From the NCBI RefSeq assembly GCF_016863635.1, contig NZ_BOPG01000031.1, positions 62,001 to 126,000 on the forward strand: a stretch of 64,000 bases of DNA. Reading direction: 5' to 3'. This DNA comes from Virgisporangium aurantiacum (GTDB taxonomy: Bacteria > Actinomycetota > Actinomycetes > Mycobacteriales > Micromonosporaceae). The position numbers were made by a program, and so were the translations under genes. Below, in pieces: positions 40,593-49,041 of this stretch. Position 1 is the stretch's first letter, and each line of letters starts with the position of its first letter. The notes under the pieces are model-generated. The model did no database searches, was not told the origin of the DNA, and worked only from the letters and a program-made list of their open reading frames with translations.

Positions 40593-43500
40593 ATCGAGTA
40601 TTTCGCGGTCCAGCGGGTGGAGGTGCCGAACGACGCCGGCCACGTGCCGAACGGCCGCGGTTGGCTCCAGGCACCCTGGTTGGCACTGCCGGTGTCGTAG
40701 CTCAGGTTGTTGTCGCCGTTGGTGTTGTACATGAGCCAGTACGCCGTGTTCGGCGCCAGCGTCGCGGCGATCGGCATGCTGTTCCACGAGTTCGCGGTCA
40801 GCGTGCCGGACGCGCTCGACGCCACCAGCGTGCCCGGCGAGCCGTTCACGTCGGTGTAGATCGCCACCTGGTACTGGTTGGCGGCCTGCACCGTCCGGAG
40901 GTAGACGGAGATCCGGCTCACCGTGAGCGCCGTGGCGCCGTTGACGAACCGCGAGCCGTTCATGAAGTTCATGCCGCCGGTGTCCAGCGTGCCGCCCACC
41001 TGGTCGTAGCCGAACCGCGGGGCGCTCGGGTCGGTCGTGGTGAACGAGAACTGGTGGTTGGCCGCCAACGCGTTGCCCGCCGCATCGGTGACGCCCGTGC
41101 GGACGGTCACCGTGTACTGGGTCGACGCGGCCAGCGCCGCCGCCGGCGTGATCGTCGCCGCCTGGTTGGCCGCGTCGTAGCTGACCGTCCGGTTGACCAG
41201 CGTGCCGCCCGGACCGCGCAGTTCCAGGTTCGCCGGCGTGATGGTGCCCGCCGCCATGGCCTCGCTGAACCGGACGGTGACCGGCGCGGTCGGGGCCACC
41301 CCGGTGGCGCCGCCGGCCGGGGTCGTCGAACTCACCGTCGGCGCGGCGGTGTCCGCACCGGTCGTCGCGTAGATGGAGAACTTCGCCGTCCACCGGTTGG
41401 CGGCCCCGAAGGAGGAAGGCCAGGTGCCGAACGACGTCGTGGACGCGCTCCACGCGCCCTGGTTCGCCGTTCCGGCGTCGTAGCTCATGTTGTTGTCGCC
41501 GTTGGTGTTGTACATGAGCCAGTACGCCGTGTTCGGCGCCAGCGCCGCCGTGACCGGCCGGGTGTTCCACGAGTTGGCCGTCAGCGTGCCCGACGGACTG
41601 GTGGCCACGCGGGCACCGGGCGAGCCGTTCGCGTCGGCGTAGACGGCGAGCTGGTACTGGTTGTTCGGCGCCGCCTGCACGGCCTTCGCGTACACCGACA
41701 TCGACGTGACCGTCGCCGGCTCGGACCCGGTGACGAACCGCGAGCCGTTCATGTGGTTCATGTCGCCGGTGTCCGTCGACGCGCCGACCTGGGTGTAGCC
41801 GATCCGTTGCGGCGCCGGGGTTGTCGTGTAGGTCGCGGTGTAGGTGGTCGCCGCGGTGGGCGCGGTGACGACGTGGGTCTGCGCCCCGCCGTCGGACCAC
41901 GACGCGAACGTCGAGGAACCCTGCGGCGACGGCGCGGACACCGAGTTGGTCGAGCCCTGGATCACCGTGCGGGAGAACGGCGTGACGCCCGACGTCGAGC
42001 CGACGGCGAGCTGCAGTCCGGCCGGCACGGTGGCGAACGTCAGGTTGACGGTCTTCGGGTCCAGCCGGCGCGTCGCGGTGTGCGACAGGCCCTCCTGGTC
42101 GGTGGCCACGAGCTTGAGTTCCAGATACGACGGGTACTCGTGGTCGGGCGCCACGAACGACCCGGACGCCACGCCGGTCCAGGTGCGGATGTCATGCGCG
42201 TGGCAGTTGTCCGGCGTCGAGCAGTGGTGCATCACCAGGCCCCAGTCGAGCCGGGACGCGGGAAGCGTGCCCTGCTGCGGATCGGTGGCGTGGCCGGAGA
42301 AGGCGATCGTGTCGCCGACCTTCCACGTCGTGCCCGCCGCCGGCGTGTCGATCACCGCCGTCGGCGCGTCGTTCCCGGGCGTCACGGTCACCGTGCTGGT
42401 GTGGGTCGCGTTCAACGTGTCGGTGACCGTCAGCCGCGCGGTGTACGAGCCCGCCGCGGTGTAGGTGAACGTCGCCGTCGGCGACGTGGAGTCGGTCACC
42501 CCGTCGTCGGTGAAGTCCCAGGCGTAGCGCAGGCGACCCTCGTCAGCCGGATCCGGGTCGGTGGAACCGGTCCCGTTGAACGTCACCGTCAGCGGCGTCG
42601 GGCCCTGCGTGGGCGTCGCCTGGATGACCGCGCTCGGCGGCTGGTTGCCCGGGAAGTACCGGATCCGGCGGATCGTGCCGCCCAGATCGGCGTAGTAGAG
42701 CTCGCCGCCGGGGCCGACCTGGAGGTCGACCGGGCTGGCGGCGTCGGAGACGAACGTCTGCAGGTTCGCCGGATCGGGCAGGCCGCCCGGCGTGGACGGC
42801 AGCGACGCCCAGATGCACCGGCGCGAGTAGTCGGCGAAGAAGACCGCGCCGTTGTACGCGGCCGGATAGGGACCGCCGGCCGTCGGATAGAACGCCACGC
42901 CGGTCGACGACGAGCTACCGGTCGGGCAGGCCTCGCCCGCGACCAGCTTGCTGGCGTGGTTCCAGGCGACGAACGGCGCGGTGGTCGTCCCCGCCGGCGC
43001 GGTGTAGAGCGTCTCGCAGATCGGCAGGTTGGCGCTGTCGTATCCGGACTGCCGGGCGTTGCCCTCGTAACACGGCCAGCCGAAGTTGGTGACGCCCGCG
43101 ATCGGGTTGACCACCCGGTTGACCTCTTCCCAGGTGTTCCACCCGGTGTCGGAGATCCAGGTCTCGTTGGTGCCCGGTCGCATCGTGATCCGGTACGGGT
43201 TGCGCAGGCCGTGCGCGACGATCCGGCGGGTGTCCGGGTCGGCGGAGCTCATGTTCGGGTTGCCGGCCGCCGCCGCGCCGGTGACCGGGTCGAGCCGCAG
43301 CAGCGCGCCGTCCAGCTGGGTCTCGTCGCCCGGCGTGCGGATGTCCTGCGACCGCAGCGCCCCGCCCTCGTTGGCCGGGTCGGCGCACGGGTTGGTCGGC
43401 GCCCCGGACGGCAGCTGGCCGTAGTCGACGACGTTGAAGCTCGCGCCGTCACCGGCGGCGACGTAGAGCATCCCGTCGGCGCCGAAGGCGATGTCACCGA

Positions 43501-44011
43501 TGGAGTGGCTCGGGAACTGCTGGCACCAGTCGTGCAGCAGCACCTGCTCGGTTCCGTTGGCTGAAAGGCGGGAGAGCCTCCCGGTGACCACGCAGCGCCC
43601 GTCGTTCGCGTTGACGCACACGTCGTTCCACACCGGTGCGGTCTGCCCGGGCGGCGCGTCGTAGGTGTACAGCACGTAGACGTACGGGTCGGCCGGGAAG
43701 TTGGGCGGCAGCGCCATTCCGAGGAGACCCCGGTCCCACTGGTTGTGCACGTTTGCCGACAGGTCGGCGAACACCGTCGGGGTCGTGTCGGCGAGGTCGT
43801 CGAAGACCTTGATCCGGCCGCCCTTCTCGGCGACGAAGATGCGCCCGTCCGGCGCGAACTCCAGGTCGACCGGCGAACTGAGGCCGCTGAAGACGATCTG
43901 CTCCTGGAACCCGCTCGGCAACGCGACCGCGGACGCGGGGGACGGGCCGACGAACGTCGCTATTGCGATAACGGTTGCCAACACGACGAATCCACGCCGA
44001 AACACGGGCAT
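40580..44011 (-). CDS. Secreted PQQ-type sugar dehydrogenase with PKD, Big_5-like and duplicated C-terminal domains
   Basis: 1143 residues. Signal peptide about 1-28. A six-bladed glucose/sorbosone dehydrogenase propeller (about 30-455) carries LEFAPDGRIFVAEKGGRIKVF, DRGLLGMALPPNFP and AHGLRNPYRITMRPGTNETWISDTGWNTWEEVN. A PKD domain (about 460-545, DWDFTDDG-type), an Ig-like segment, and two copies of a C-terminal domain (about 740-880 and 1000-1140) follow, separated by a Big_5-like domain (about 885-990). The repeated domains share TNGDNNMSYD/TNGDNNLSYD and NTAYWLMYNTNGDNN. It probably oxidises sugars outside the cell, with the appended domains for adhesion or sugar binding. Confidence 0.85.
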   Translation of the reverse strand: MPVFRRGFVVLATVIAIATFVGPSPASAVALPSGFQEQIVFSGLSSPVDLEFAPDGRIFVAEKGGRIKVFDDLADTTPTVFADLSANVHNQWDRGLLGMALPPNFPADPYVYVLYTYDAPPGQTAPVWNDVCVNANDGRCVVTGRLSRLSANGTEQVLLHDWCQQFPSHSIGDIAFGADGMLYVAAGDGASFNVVDYGQLPSGAPTNPCADPANEGGALRSQDIRTPGDETQLDGALLRLDPVTGAAAAGNPNMSSADPDTRRIVAHGLRNPYRITMRPGTNETWISDTGWNTWEEVNRVVNPIAGVTNFGWPCYEGNARQSGYDSANLPICETLYTAPAGTTTAPFVAWNHASKLVAGEACPTGSSSSTGVAFYPTAGGPYPAAYNGAVFFADYSRRCIWASLPSTPGGLPDPANLQTFVSDAASPVDLQVGPGGELYYADLGGTIRRIRYFPGNQPPSAVIQATPTQGPTPLTVTFNGTGSTDPDPADEGRLRYAWDFTDDGVTDSTSPTATFTYTAAGSYTARLTVTDTLNATHTSTVTVTPGNDAPTAVIDTPAAGTTWKVGDTIAFSGHATDPQQGTLPASRLDWGLVMHHCSTPDNCHAHDIRTWTGVASGSFVAPDHEYPSYLELKLVATDQEGLSHTATRRLDPKTVNLTFATVPAGLQLAVGSTSGVTPFSRTVIQGSTNSVSAPSPQGSSTFASWSDGGAQTHVVTAPTAATTYTATYTTTPAPQRIGYTQVGASTDTGDMNHMNGSRFVTGSEPATVTSMSVYAKAVQAAPNNQYQLAVYADANGSPGARVATSPSGTLTANSWNTRPVTAALAPNTAYWLMYNTNGDNNMSYDAGTANQGAWSASTTSFGTWPSSFGAANRWTAKFSIYATTGADTAAPTVSSTTPAGGATGVAPTAPVTVRFSEAMAAGTITPANLELRGPGGTLVNRTVSYDAANQAATITPAAALAASTQYTVTVRTGVTDAAGNALAANHQFSFTTTDPSAPRFGYDQVGGTLDTGGMNFMNGSRFVNGATALTVSRISVYLRTVQAANQYQVAIYTDVNGSPGTLVASSASGTLTANSWNSMPIAATLAPNTAYWLMYNTNGDNNLSYDTGSANQGAWSQPRPFGTWPASFGTSTRWTAKYSIYAS
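40706..40761 (-). repeat. 56-bp exact direct repeat, copy A
   Basis: Identical over 56 bp to 41489-41544, 783 bp (261 codons) apart, inside the sugar dehydrogenase gene. It encodes the core of the duplicated C-terminal domain (LAPNTAYWLMYNTNGDNN). Confidence 0.9.
41489..41544 (-). repeat. 56-bp exact direct repeat, copy B
   Basis: Second copy of the 56-bp identical stretch in the sugar dehydrogenase gene. Identity at third codon positions points to recent duplication or gene conversion between the two domains. Confidence 0.9.
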
Positions 44012-44070
44012 TCCCCTCCCATTCGCGGGTCCCCGGTCGGAGTGACCCCCGAAAGTTGAGGAATGCTAAC

Positions 44071-44085
44071 GGGATTCAGAATCCC
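44071..44085. promoter_or_regulatory. Palindrome GGGATTC-A-GAATCCC
   Basis: A perfect 7-1-7 dyad in the 197-bp divergent gap between the sugar dehydrogenase and the MMPL transporter, about 125 nt upstream of the transporter start. Possible operator for either gene; no regulator gene is adjacent. Confidence 0.4.
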
Positions 44086-44208
44086 CAAAGCGTCGGCTGT
44101 CCGACTCGACCGCTCGTCGACCGGTCGGACCTGCCCGTCGATCGGCGGCCGTGGCCGCCCGGATGCCTGGTGGCGCGCCGGATCCGAAGGTGCTTGCATG
44201 CCCCGGTG

Positions 44209-46482
44209 ATGCTCACCGCGCTCGGCCGTCGGTGCGCCCGCTGGCGGTGGCCGGTGCTCGGTGCCTGGCTTGTCCTGGTCGTCGCCGGAATGGTCCTGGG
44301 AGGTCGGGTCTTCGACCGGCTGACCACCACCGACAGCCTGCGGCCCGACGCCGAGTCGCAGCGCGCGGACCGGCGGGTCGACCAGTTGCAGCCCGAGGGT
44401 CCGGTGGTCGTCGCCGTCGTCGGTGGCCGCGACGTGTTCGACCAGGCGCTGGTCGACGACATCACGGCCGTCACCGGCCAGCTCCGCGCGATGGACGGCG
44501 TCGCGGAGGTCGAGGACCTGTACAGCGCTCCGGGCGGGCGGGTCGGCGCCGACAACCGGAGTTCGCTGATCCGGGTCGAGCTGTCGCGAGACCTGACCGA
44601 GGAACGGCAAGAGCAGATAGCGGACGCGGTGGCAGCCGCGCTGCACCGCATCGACGCACCCGTCGTGCTGGTCGGCGGCGAGACGCTCGCAGAACGCGCG
44701 TTCGCCGACCAGGCCATCGCCGACGCGGCTCTCGGCGAGTCGGTCGCGATCGTCGTCCTCCTGGTCGTACTCGTGCTGATTCTCGGCGGCTTCGTCGCCG
44801 GCGCGATCCCGTTGGTCGCCGCGCTGGCCACCGTGTCGGTGACGCTGCTCGGCCTGTTCGGACTGACCACGCTCACCGACGTCAGCGAGTTCACCGTCAA
44901 CGTGGTCACGCTGCTCGGCATCGGGCTCGCCGTCGACTACGCGCTGCTGGTCATCGCCCGGTTCCGCGAGGAGCGCGACGCCGATCCGGAAGCCCCGGTC
45001 GCGGACCTCGTCGCCCGCACCACCGCGACCGCCGGCCGCACCGTCCTCATCGCCGGACTCGCCGTCGCCACGGCGATGGCCGGCCTGTCCGCGTTCGCCG
45101 AACCCCTGCTCGGCGCGATGGCGCGCGGCGGCGCCGTCGCGGTGCTGCTGGCCACCCTGGCGGGCCTGACCGCCGTCCCCGCCCTCATCGCCGTGGCCCA
45201 CCGCCGCATCCCCGCCGCCGGCGATTCGACCCGCGTGCACGCGTTCCGCCGCACGGTCGTTGCCGCGCTACGTGGCCGCGGCGCCGCGCCGGGTGGCCGT
45301 GCGTCTGCGGCCGCGCCGCGTGGCCGCGCGTCTTCGGCCGCGTTGCCTGAACGCGGCGCGGGTCTGCTCGTGCGGTTGGCCGCGTTCGCACAGGGTCGGC
45401 CGGGGCCGGTCGCGCTCGCCGTCGCGGCCGGCCTGCTCGCGCTGTCGTTGCCGTTCGTGTTCGGGGTCAACCTGGAGAACTCCGACGCCCGCGCACTGCC
45501 CGCCTCGGCCGAGGCCCGCAAGGTGCAGGAGACGGTCCACCGTGACTTCAGCGGCGGCCGGGCCGACCCGATCGTCGTGGTGGTCGACGCCGACCCGGCC
45601 GGCGCCCAGGTCCGCGACTTCCTGAACGCGCTCAACGCGCTGGACGGCGTCCTGCGGATGCAGCCGCGCCCCGACATCGTCGCGCCGGCGGCCATCATCG
45701 ACGTCACGCCGGAGGGCGAGACCGCCGGCAAAACCTCGCGTGACGTCGTGCGCGCGATCCGGGCGCTGGACCCGCCGTTCCCGGTGCTCGTCGGCGGCGC
45801 CGCCGCGGAACTGGTCGACTACCGCGACTCGGTGGCCGGCCGGTTCCCCGTCGCGCTGCTGGTCATTCTGCTGTCCACGACCGTGTTGCTGTTCGTGCTG
45901 ACCGGATCGCTGGTGCTGCCCCTCAAGGCGCTGCTGATGAACGCGCTCACCCTGCTCGCCACGCTCGGCGTCCTGGTCGTCGTATTCCAGTGGGGAGTCG
46001 GCGACGCGGTGTTCGGCTTCGAGTCGTGGGGCGCGATCGACGTCACCACACCGGTTCTGCTGTTCGTTTTCGTGTTCGGGCTCTCGATGGACTATGAAGT
46101 GTTCCTGCTCGCCCGGATCAAGGAAGAGTCAGGCCCCGGGGTGGACAGCGACCACGCCGTCCGCGCCGGCATCGAGAAGTCCGGGCCGGTGGTCACCGCC
46201 GCCGCGTTGTGTATCGGCGTGGTATTCCTGGGTTTCCTGCTCGGCGACCTGATCGCGGTCAAGGAGATCGGGTTCGCGATGGCGGTCGCGCTGCTGCTCG
46301 ACGTCACGGTCGTCCGCGGCCTGCTGCTGCCGGCGCTGATGAGCCTGCTCGGCGAGTGGAACTGGTGGGCGCCGGCGCCACTGCGCCGGCTGCACGAGCA
46401 CTGGTTCGTATCGCGTCCGGAGCCGTCGGGCGCGCGGATCCCGGCCGCCCGCACGCCGGCCAGGTACCGCGCACTCCGTTAG
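44209..46482 (+). CDS. MMPL-family RND transporter
   Basis: 757 residues with the classical 1+5+1+5 membrane pattern. It begins MLTALGRRCARWRWPVLGAWLVLVV. The first helix cluster contains FTVNVVTLLGIGLAVDYALLVIARFREER, and the second contains VTTPVLLFVFVFGLSMDYEVFLLARIKEE, the paired GxDY and SMDYE signatures of proton-driven MmpL proteins. Extracytoplasmic porter loops lie between. These export lipids, siderophores or drugs. ATG 44209 is chosen where the first helix begins; a GTG at 44206 is equivalent. A 45-residue Ala/Gly/Arg-rich loop (about 350-395) with repeated RGRASAAAP-like units is probably cytoplasmic. Confidence 0.9.
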   Translation: MLTALGRRCARWRWPVLGAWLVLVVAGMVLGGRVFDRLTTTDSLRPDAESQRADRRVDQLQPEGPVVVAVVGGRDVFDQALVDDITAVTGQLRAMDGVAEVEDLYSAPGGRVGADNRSSLIRVELSRDLTEERQEQIADAVAAALHRIDAPVVLVGGETLAERAFADQAIADAALGESVAIVVLLVVLVLILGGFVAGAIPLVAALATVSVTLLGLFGLTTLTDVSEFTVNVVTLLGIGLAVDYALLVIARFREERDADPEAPVADLVARTTATAGRTVLIAGLAVATAMAGLSAFAEPLLGAMARGGAVAVLLATLAGLTAVPALIAVAHRRIPAAGDSTRVHAFRRTVVAALRGRGAAPGGRASAAAPRGRASSAALPERGAGLLVRLAAFAQGRPGPVALAVAAGLLALSLPFVFGVNLENSDARALPASAEARKVQETVHRDFSGGRADPIVVVVDADPAGAQVRDFLNALNALDGVLRMQPRPDIVAPAAIIDVTPEGETAGKTSRDVVRAIRALDPPFPVLVGGAAAELVDYRDSVAGRFPVALLVILLSTTVLLFVLTGSLVLPLKALLMNALTLLATLGVLVVVFQWGVGDAVFGFESWGAIDVTTPVLLFVFVFGLSMDYEVFLLARIKEESGPGVDSDHAVRAGIEKSGPVVTAAALCIGVVFLGFLLGDLIAVKEIGFAMAVALLLDVTVVRGLLLPALMSLLGEWNWWAPAPLRRLHEHWFVSRPEPSGARIPAARTPARYRALR

Positions 46483-46493
46483 GCGCGAGCGGA

Positions 46494-46584
46494 CCCAACG
46501 TCGCCGATCTTGCAGTTGTGCTCGCCGAAAAACGGGCGAATTCCGGCGAAAGGGCGGGCACAACTGCAAGATCGACTCGTTGGG
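46494..46584. repeat. 91-nt REP-like inverted repeat in a convergent gap
   Basis: Arms 46505-46526 and 46553-46574 are reverse complements at 21 of 22 positions. Outside them CCCAACG (46494-46500) pairs with CGTTGGG (46578-46584). The loop (46527-46552) is purine-rich and has its own CGGGCGAATTCCGG-like core. The element lies between the MMPL and YbaB-like gene ends, a typical place for dispersed repetitive extragenic palindromes, and its composition differs from the flanks. It could also terminate both transcripts. Confidence 0.75.
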
Positions 46585-46684
46585 ACGGTTGCGACAGCCA
46601 CCACGTGAACAACCGCATTGTCGCGGTGACATCAAGCTGTTCCACACGTTGTTGTGGTCCGCCGGTGGCGACGCGTGGGTGCGG

Positions 46685-47266
46685 TCAGCGTCCGCGTTGT
46701 TTCAGCGCCTGGAGGCGGCGCATCCGCTCGAGCAACGGCCCGGGGATGCCGAGATCGAAATGATCGGCCTTCAACATGATGATTTTCAACTGGCGGTCGG
46801 TCAGCAACGAATCGAGGGCCGAATGGATCTCGGCGAGGAATCGTTCCTCGCCGAGCCGGTGGATCGATCCGGGGCGGATCTCCACCGACCAGCGCAGCAT
46901 TCCGACCGTGGTCACCTGAATGACACCGCCGGCGGACCTGCCCTCACCCCGGAGCCGGTCGAGCTGTTCCTCGTAGCGGACCCGGCGGGGATCGGTGCTC
47001 GGCCGCCCCGCGCGCTCCGCCTCCTCGGCGGACATCGCGTAGGACCGGCGGTACGCCTCCGTGCGGCCGCGCTTGAAGCCGATGAACGTGTTGACGCCGA
47101 GGCGGGCGAGCTGCTGGCCGAGCCGATACTCGTCGTACCGCGGGAAGGCACCGGGCAGGAACTCGACGTCGACCCGGACGGCGTTGTTGATTGTCGCCCG
47201 GATGTTTCCGTCGGGCGAGGTGACCGTGATGACCATTCTGTCGAGAAGTTCGCCGTAGTCCTCCAC
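46685..47266 (-). CDS. Conserved hypothetical, possibly YbaB/EbfC-like, type VII-associated
   Basis: 193 residues, no membrane segment. The N-terminus (MEDYGELLDRMVITVTSPDGNIRATINNAVRVDVEFLPGAF) resembles YbaB/EbfC-like proteins that often sit beside type VII secretion genes: a helix followed by SPDGxIxATV strands. The central part is charged and helical (TEAYRRSYAMSAEEAERAGR) and the C-terminus ends LLERMRRLQALKQRGR. The GTG at 47266 has GGAGG about 6 nt upstream. Divergent from the NHL-repeat gene across 85 bp. Function not assigned; the family link is tentative. Confidence 0.6.
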   Translation of the reverse strand: MEDYGELLDRMVITVTSPDGNIRATINNAVRVDVEFLPGAFPRYDEYRLGQQLARLGVNTFIGFKRGRTEAYRRSYAMSAEEAERAGRPSTDPRRVRYEEQLDRLRGEGRSAGGVIQVTTVGMLRWSVEIRPGSIHRLGEERFLAEIHSALDSLLTDRQLKIIMLKADHFDLGIPGPLLERMRRLQALKQRGR

Positions 47267-47339
47267 CCGACACCTCCAATGACCGTGGTCACTGTATCGA
47301 GCGGTACCCGACGGGGCGGCGTTTCTTGCTGTCGTGTGT

Positions 47340-47345
47340 TACACA
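47340..47345 (+). promoter_or_regulatory. -10-like TACACA giving a leaderless NHL-protein transcript
   Basis: TACACA ends 6 nt before the GTG at 47352 and no Shine-Dalgarno sequence exists, consistent with leaderless initiation. No good -35 box is visible. Confidence 0.35.
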
Positions 47346-47351
47346 GCTTAC

Positions 47352-48548
47352 GTGCGTCCTATTCGGCGTCTCGTCGTGTTCGCCGCTGTCGGCGCCTGTA
47401 CCGCGCTGATTCCGGGGACGGCGCAGGGGGCGCCCGGCGGGCCGGAAATCTTCGCCGGTACCGGCGCGGCGGGCAGTTCCGGCGACGGCGGCCCGGCCCG
47501 GGAGGCGACGTTCGCCGAGCCGCCCGGTGTGGCCGTCGGCCGCGACGGCACCGTGTACGTCAGCGATGCCACGGCGCGCAACGTGCGCGCCATCGGTCGC
47601 GACGGCCGGATCCGTACCGTCGCGGGTGCCCCGCAACTGCCCGCGCCGTCGCCGTCGGCCGTGCCCACCGGTCCGGTGCCGGCAACCGAGGCGGCCCTGG
47701 GCCGGCCGTACAGCCTCGCCGTGGGTCCCGACGGGACGCTCTACATCGCCGACGTCGCACTGCTGCGCGTCTTCGCGGTCACACCGGACGGTCGGCTGTC
47801 GGTGTTCGCGGGCACGGGGGTCAACGGCGACACCGGCGACGGCGGGCCGGCGACCCGGGCCGGGATCGGCCCGCCCCGCGCCGTCGCGGCGGGTCCCGAC
47901 GGAACCGTCTACATCGCCGATCAACTGCACGGCCGGGTCCGTGCGGTGCGGCCGGACGGAATGATCTCCACCGTCGCCGGCAGCGGGAAAGCGGCCCAGG
48001 ACGCCGCGGGCGGCAGCGCGCTCGAGGTCGCCCTGCCGGTGATGGAAAGCCTCGCGGTCGACGCGGCGGGAACGCTCTGGATCACCGACGCCGGTACGGT
48101 GCGCCGGCTGGCGAACGGAACGCTGTCGACCGTCGTCTACTCGGGCCCGGTGGGGGATCACCGGTGGAAGACCGCCACGACGCCGCAATGGCCGCCGCCG
48201 GAGACCCCGCTGCGGTCGGTGTACGGGGTCGCGACCGACGGCGGGACGGTGTATCTGCTCGGTGACCACGGCCTCCAACGGATGGACGCCGACGGCACGC
48301 TGACCCTGCCGGTGCCGGCCCGCGACTCGGTCGACCAGATCGCCGTCGGCGCGTCGGGCGAGGTCTACGTCGCCGACCGCCGCCTGCGTCAGGTCTACCT
48401 CATGCGGGTGGAACCCCTGACCGACGGCGACGACAACGGTTCGCCGTGGTGGTTGTGGTGGGTGGTGGCGGCGGGCGCGGTGGTTCTGGTCGTCGGCGTC
48501 GCGGTGGTCGTCGCCGCGCAGCGCCGGCGGGCGCACCGGGTCCGATGA
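47352..48548 (+). CDS. Membrane-anchored NHL-repeat beta-propeller protein
   Basis: 398 residues. Signal peptide about 5-28 (LVVFAAVGACTALIPGTAQG). NHL-type repeats of about 55 residues follow, e.g. AGTGAAGSSGDGGPAREATFAEPPGVAVGRDGTVYVSDATARNVRAIGRDG and AGTGVNGDTGDGGPATRAGIGPPRAVAAGPDGTVYIADQ. They form an extracytoplasmic propeller. A C-terminal transmembrane helix (WWLWWVVAAGAVVLVVGVAVVVAA) with a basic tail anchors it, a topology like the mycosin-side proteins of type VII systems. It is the first gene of an apparent operon with the two small-protein genes that follow 31 nt downstream. Confidence 0.8.
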   Translation: MRPIRRLVVFAAVGACTALIPGTAQGAPGGPEIFAGTGAAGSSGDGGPAREATFAEPPGVAVGRDGTVYVSDATARNVRAIGRDGRIRTVAGAPQLPAPSPSAVPTGPVPATEAALGRPYSLAVGPDGTLYIADVALLRVFAVTPDGRLSVFAGTGVNGDTGDGGPATRAGIGPPRAVAAGPDGTVYIADQLHGRVRAVRPDGMISTVAGSGKAAQDAAGGSALEVALPVMESLAVDAAGTLWITDAGTVRRLANGTLSTVVYSGPVGDHRWKTATTPQWPPPETPLRSVYGVATDGGTVYLLGDHGLQRMDADGTLTLPVPARDSVDQIAVGASGEVYVADRRLRQVYLMRVEPLTDGDDNGSPWWLWWVVAAGAVVLVVGVAVVVAAQRRRAHRVR

Positions 48549-48579
48549 AAGGACCACAGGACGAGGGGACGGGGAGACG

Positions 48580-49008
48580 ATGGCCGGAGACGTGACCGGT
48601 GGCGAGCTGTACCACCTCTGGCGGGTGTCGGAGGTGCACCTGCCCCGGATCGCCGACATCTACTACGACGCGAACCGGCTCGTCGCCGGCGCCGCGGCCG
48701 GCAGTGAGGGCGGGTTCGGGCTCAACGCACCGGCCTACCCCGGGTCGAGCGTGATGGTCAGCGCGATCGGTGCCGCGTGGGCGCAGTTGCGGGACGAGCT
48801 CCAGGAGATGTACGCCCAGATCGGCGGGACCGTGCTGGAGGCGGCGGCCGGTGTGCGGCTGGGGACGCAGGCGATCATCGCCGCCGACACCGACGGCTCG
48901 GACGAGCTGGCGAAGTTCCTCAACGACCCGGCTCTGCACAAGCCCAACCCGGAGTCCAGTCCACCCGTCGGGGACGACGCCCCCGGCACGCCGATCCTGC
49001 CCCGTTGA
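48580..49008 (+). CDS. ESX/WXG100-like small secreted protein
   Basis: 142 residues, two-helix pattern: ELYHLWRVSEVHLPRIADIYYDANRLV and VMVSAIGAAWAQLRDELQEMYAQIGGTVLEAAAGVRLGTQAIIAAD. The length, helices and acidic Pro-rich C-terminus suit a type VII secretion target. The turn has AWAQL instead of the classical WxG. The ATG at 48580 follows a GGGGAG ribosome site. It lies between the membrane-anchored propeller and the 365-residue helical protein, so the three are probably one unit. Confidence 0.6.
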   Translation: MAGDVTGGELYHLWRVSEVHLPRIADIYYDANRLVAGAAAGSEGGFGLNAPAYPGSSVMVSAIGAAWAQLRDELQEMYAQIGGTVLEAAAGVRLGTQAIIAADTDGSDELAKFLNDPALHKPNPESSPPVGDDAPGTPILPR

Positions 49009-49041
49009 CGCGGTCGGCCCGACACGGAGGGAACCGTCCAC

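Noticed and set aside
40208..43564. 1118-residue plus-strand open frame
   Set aside because: Antisense to the sugar dehydrogenase and composed of Arg/Gly/Val runs; no start signal or domain.
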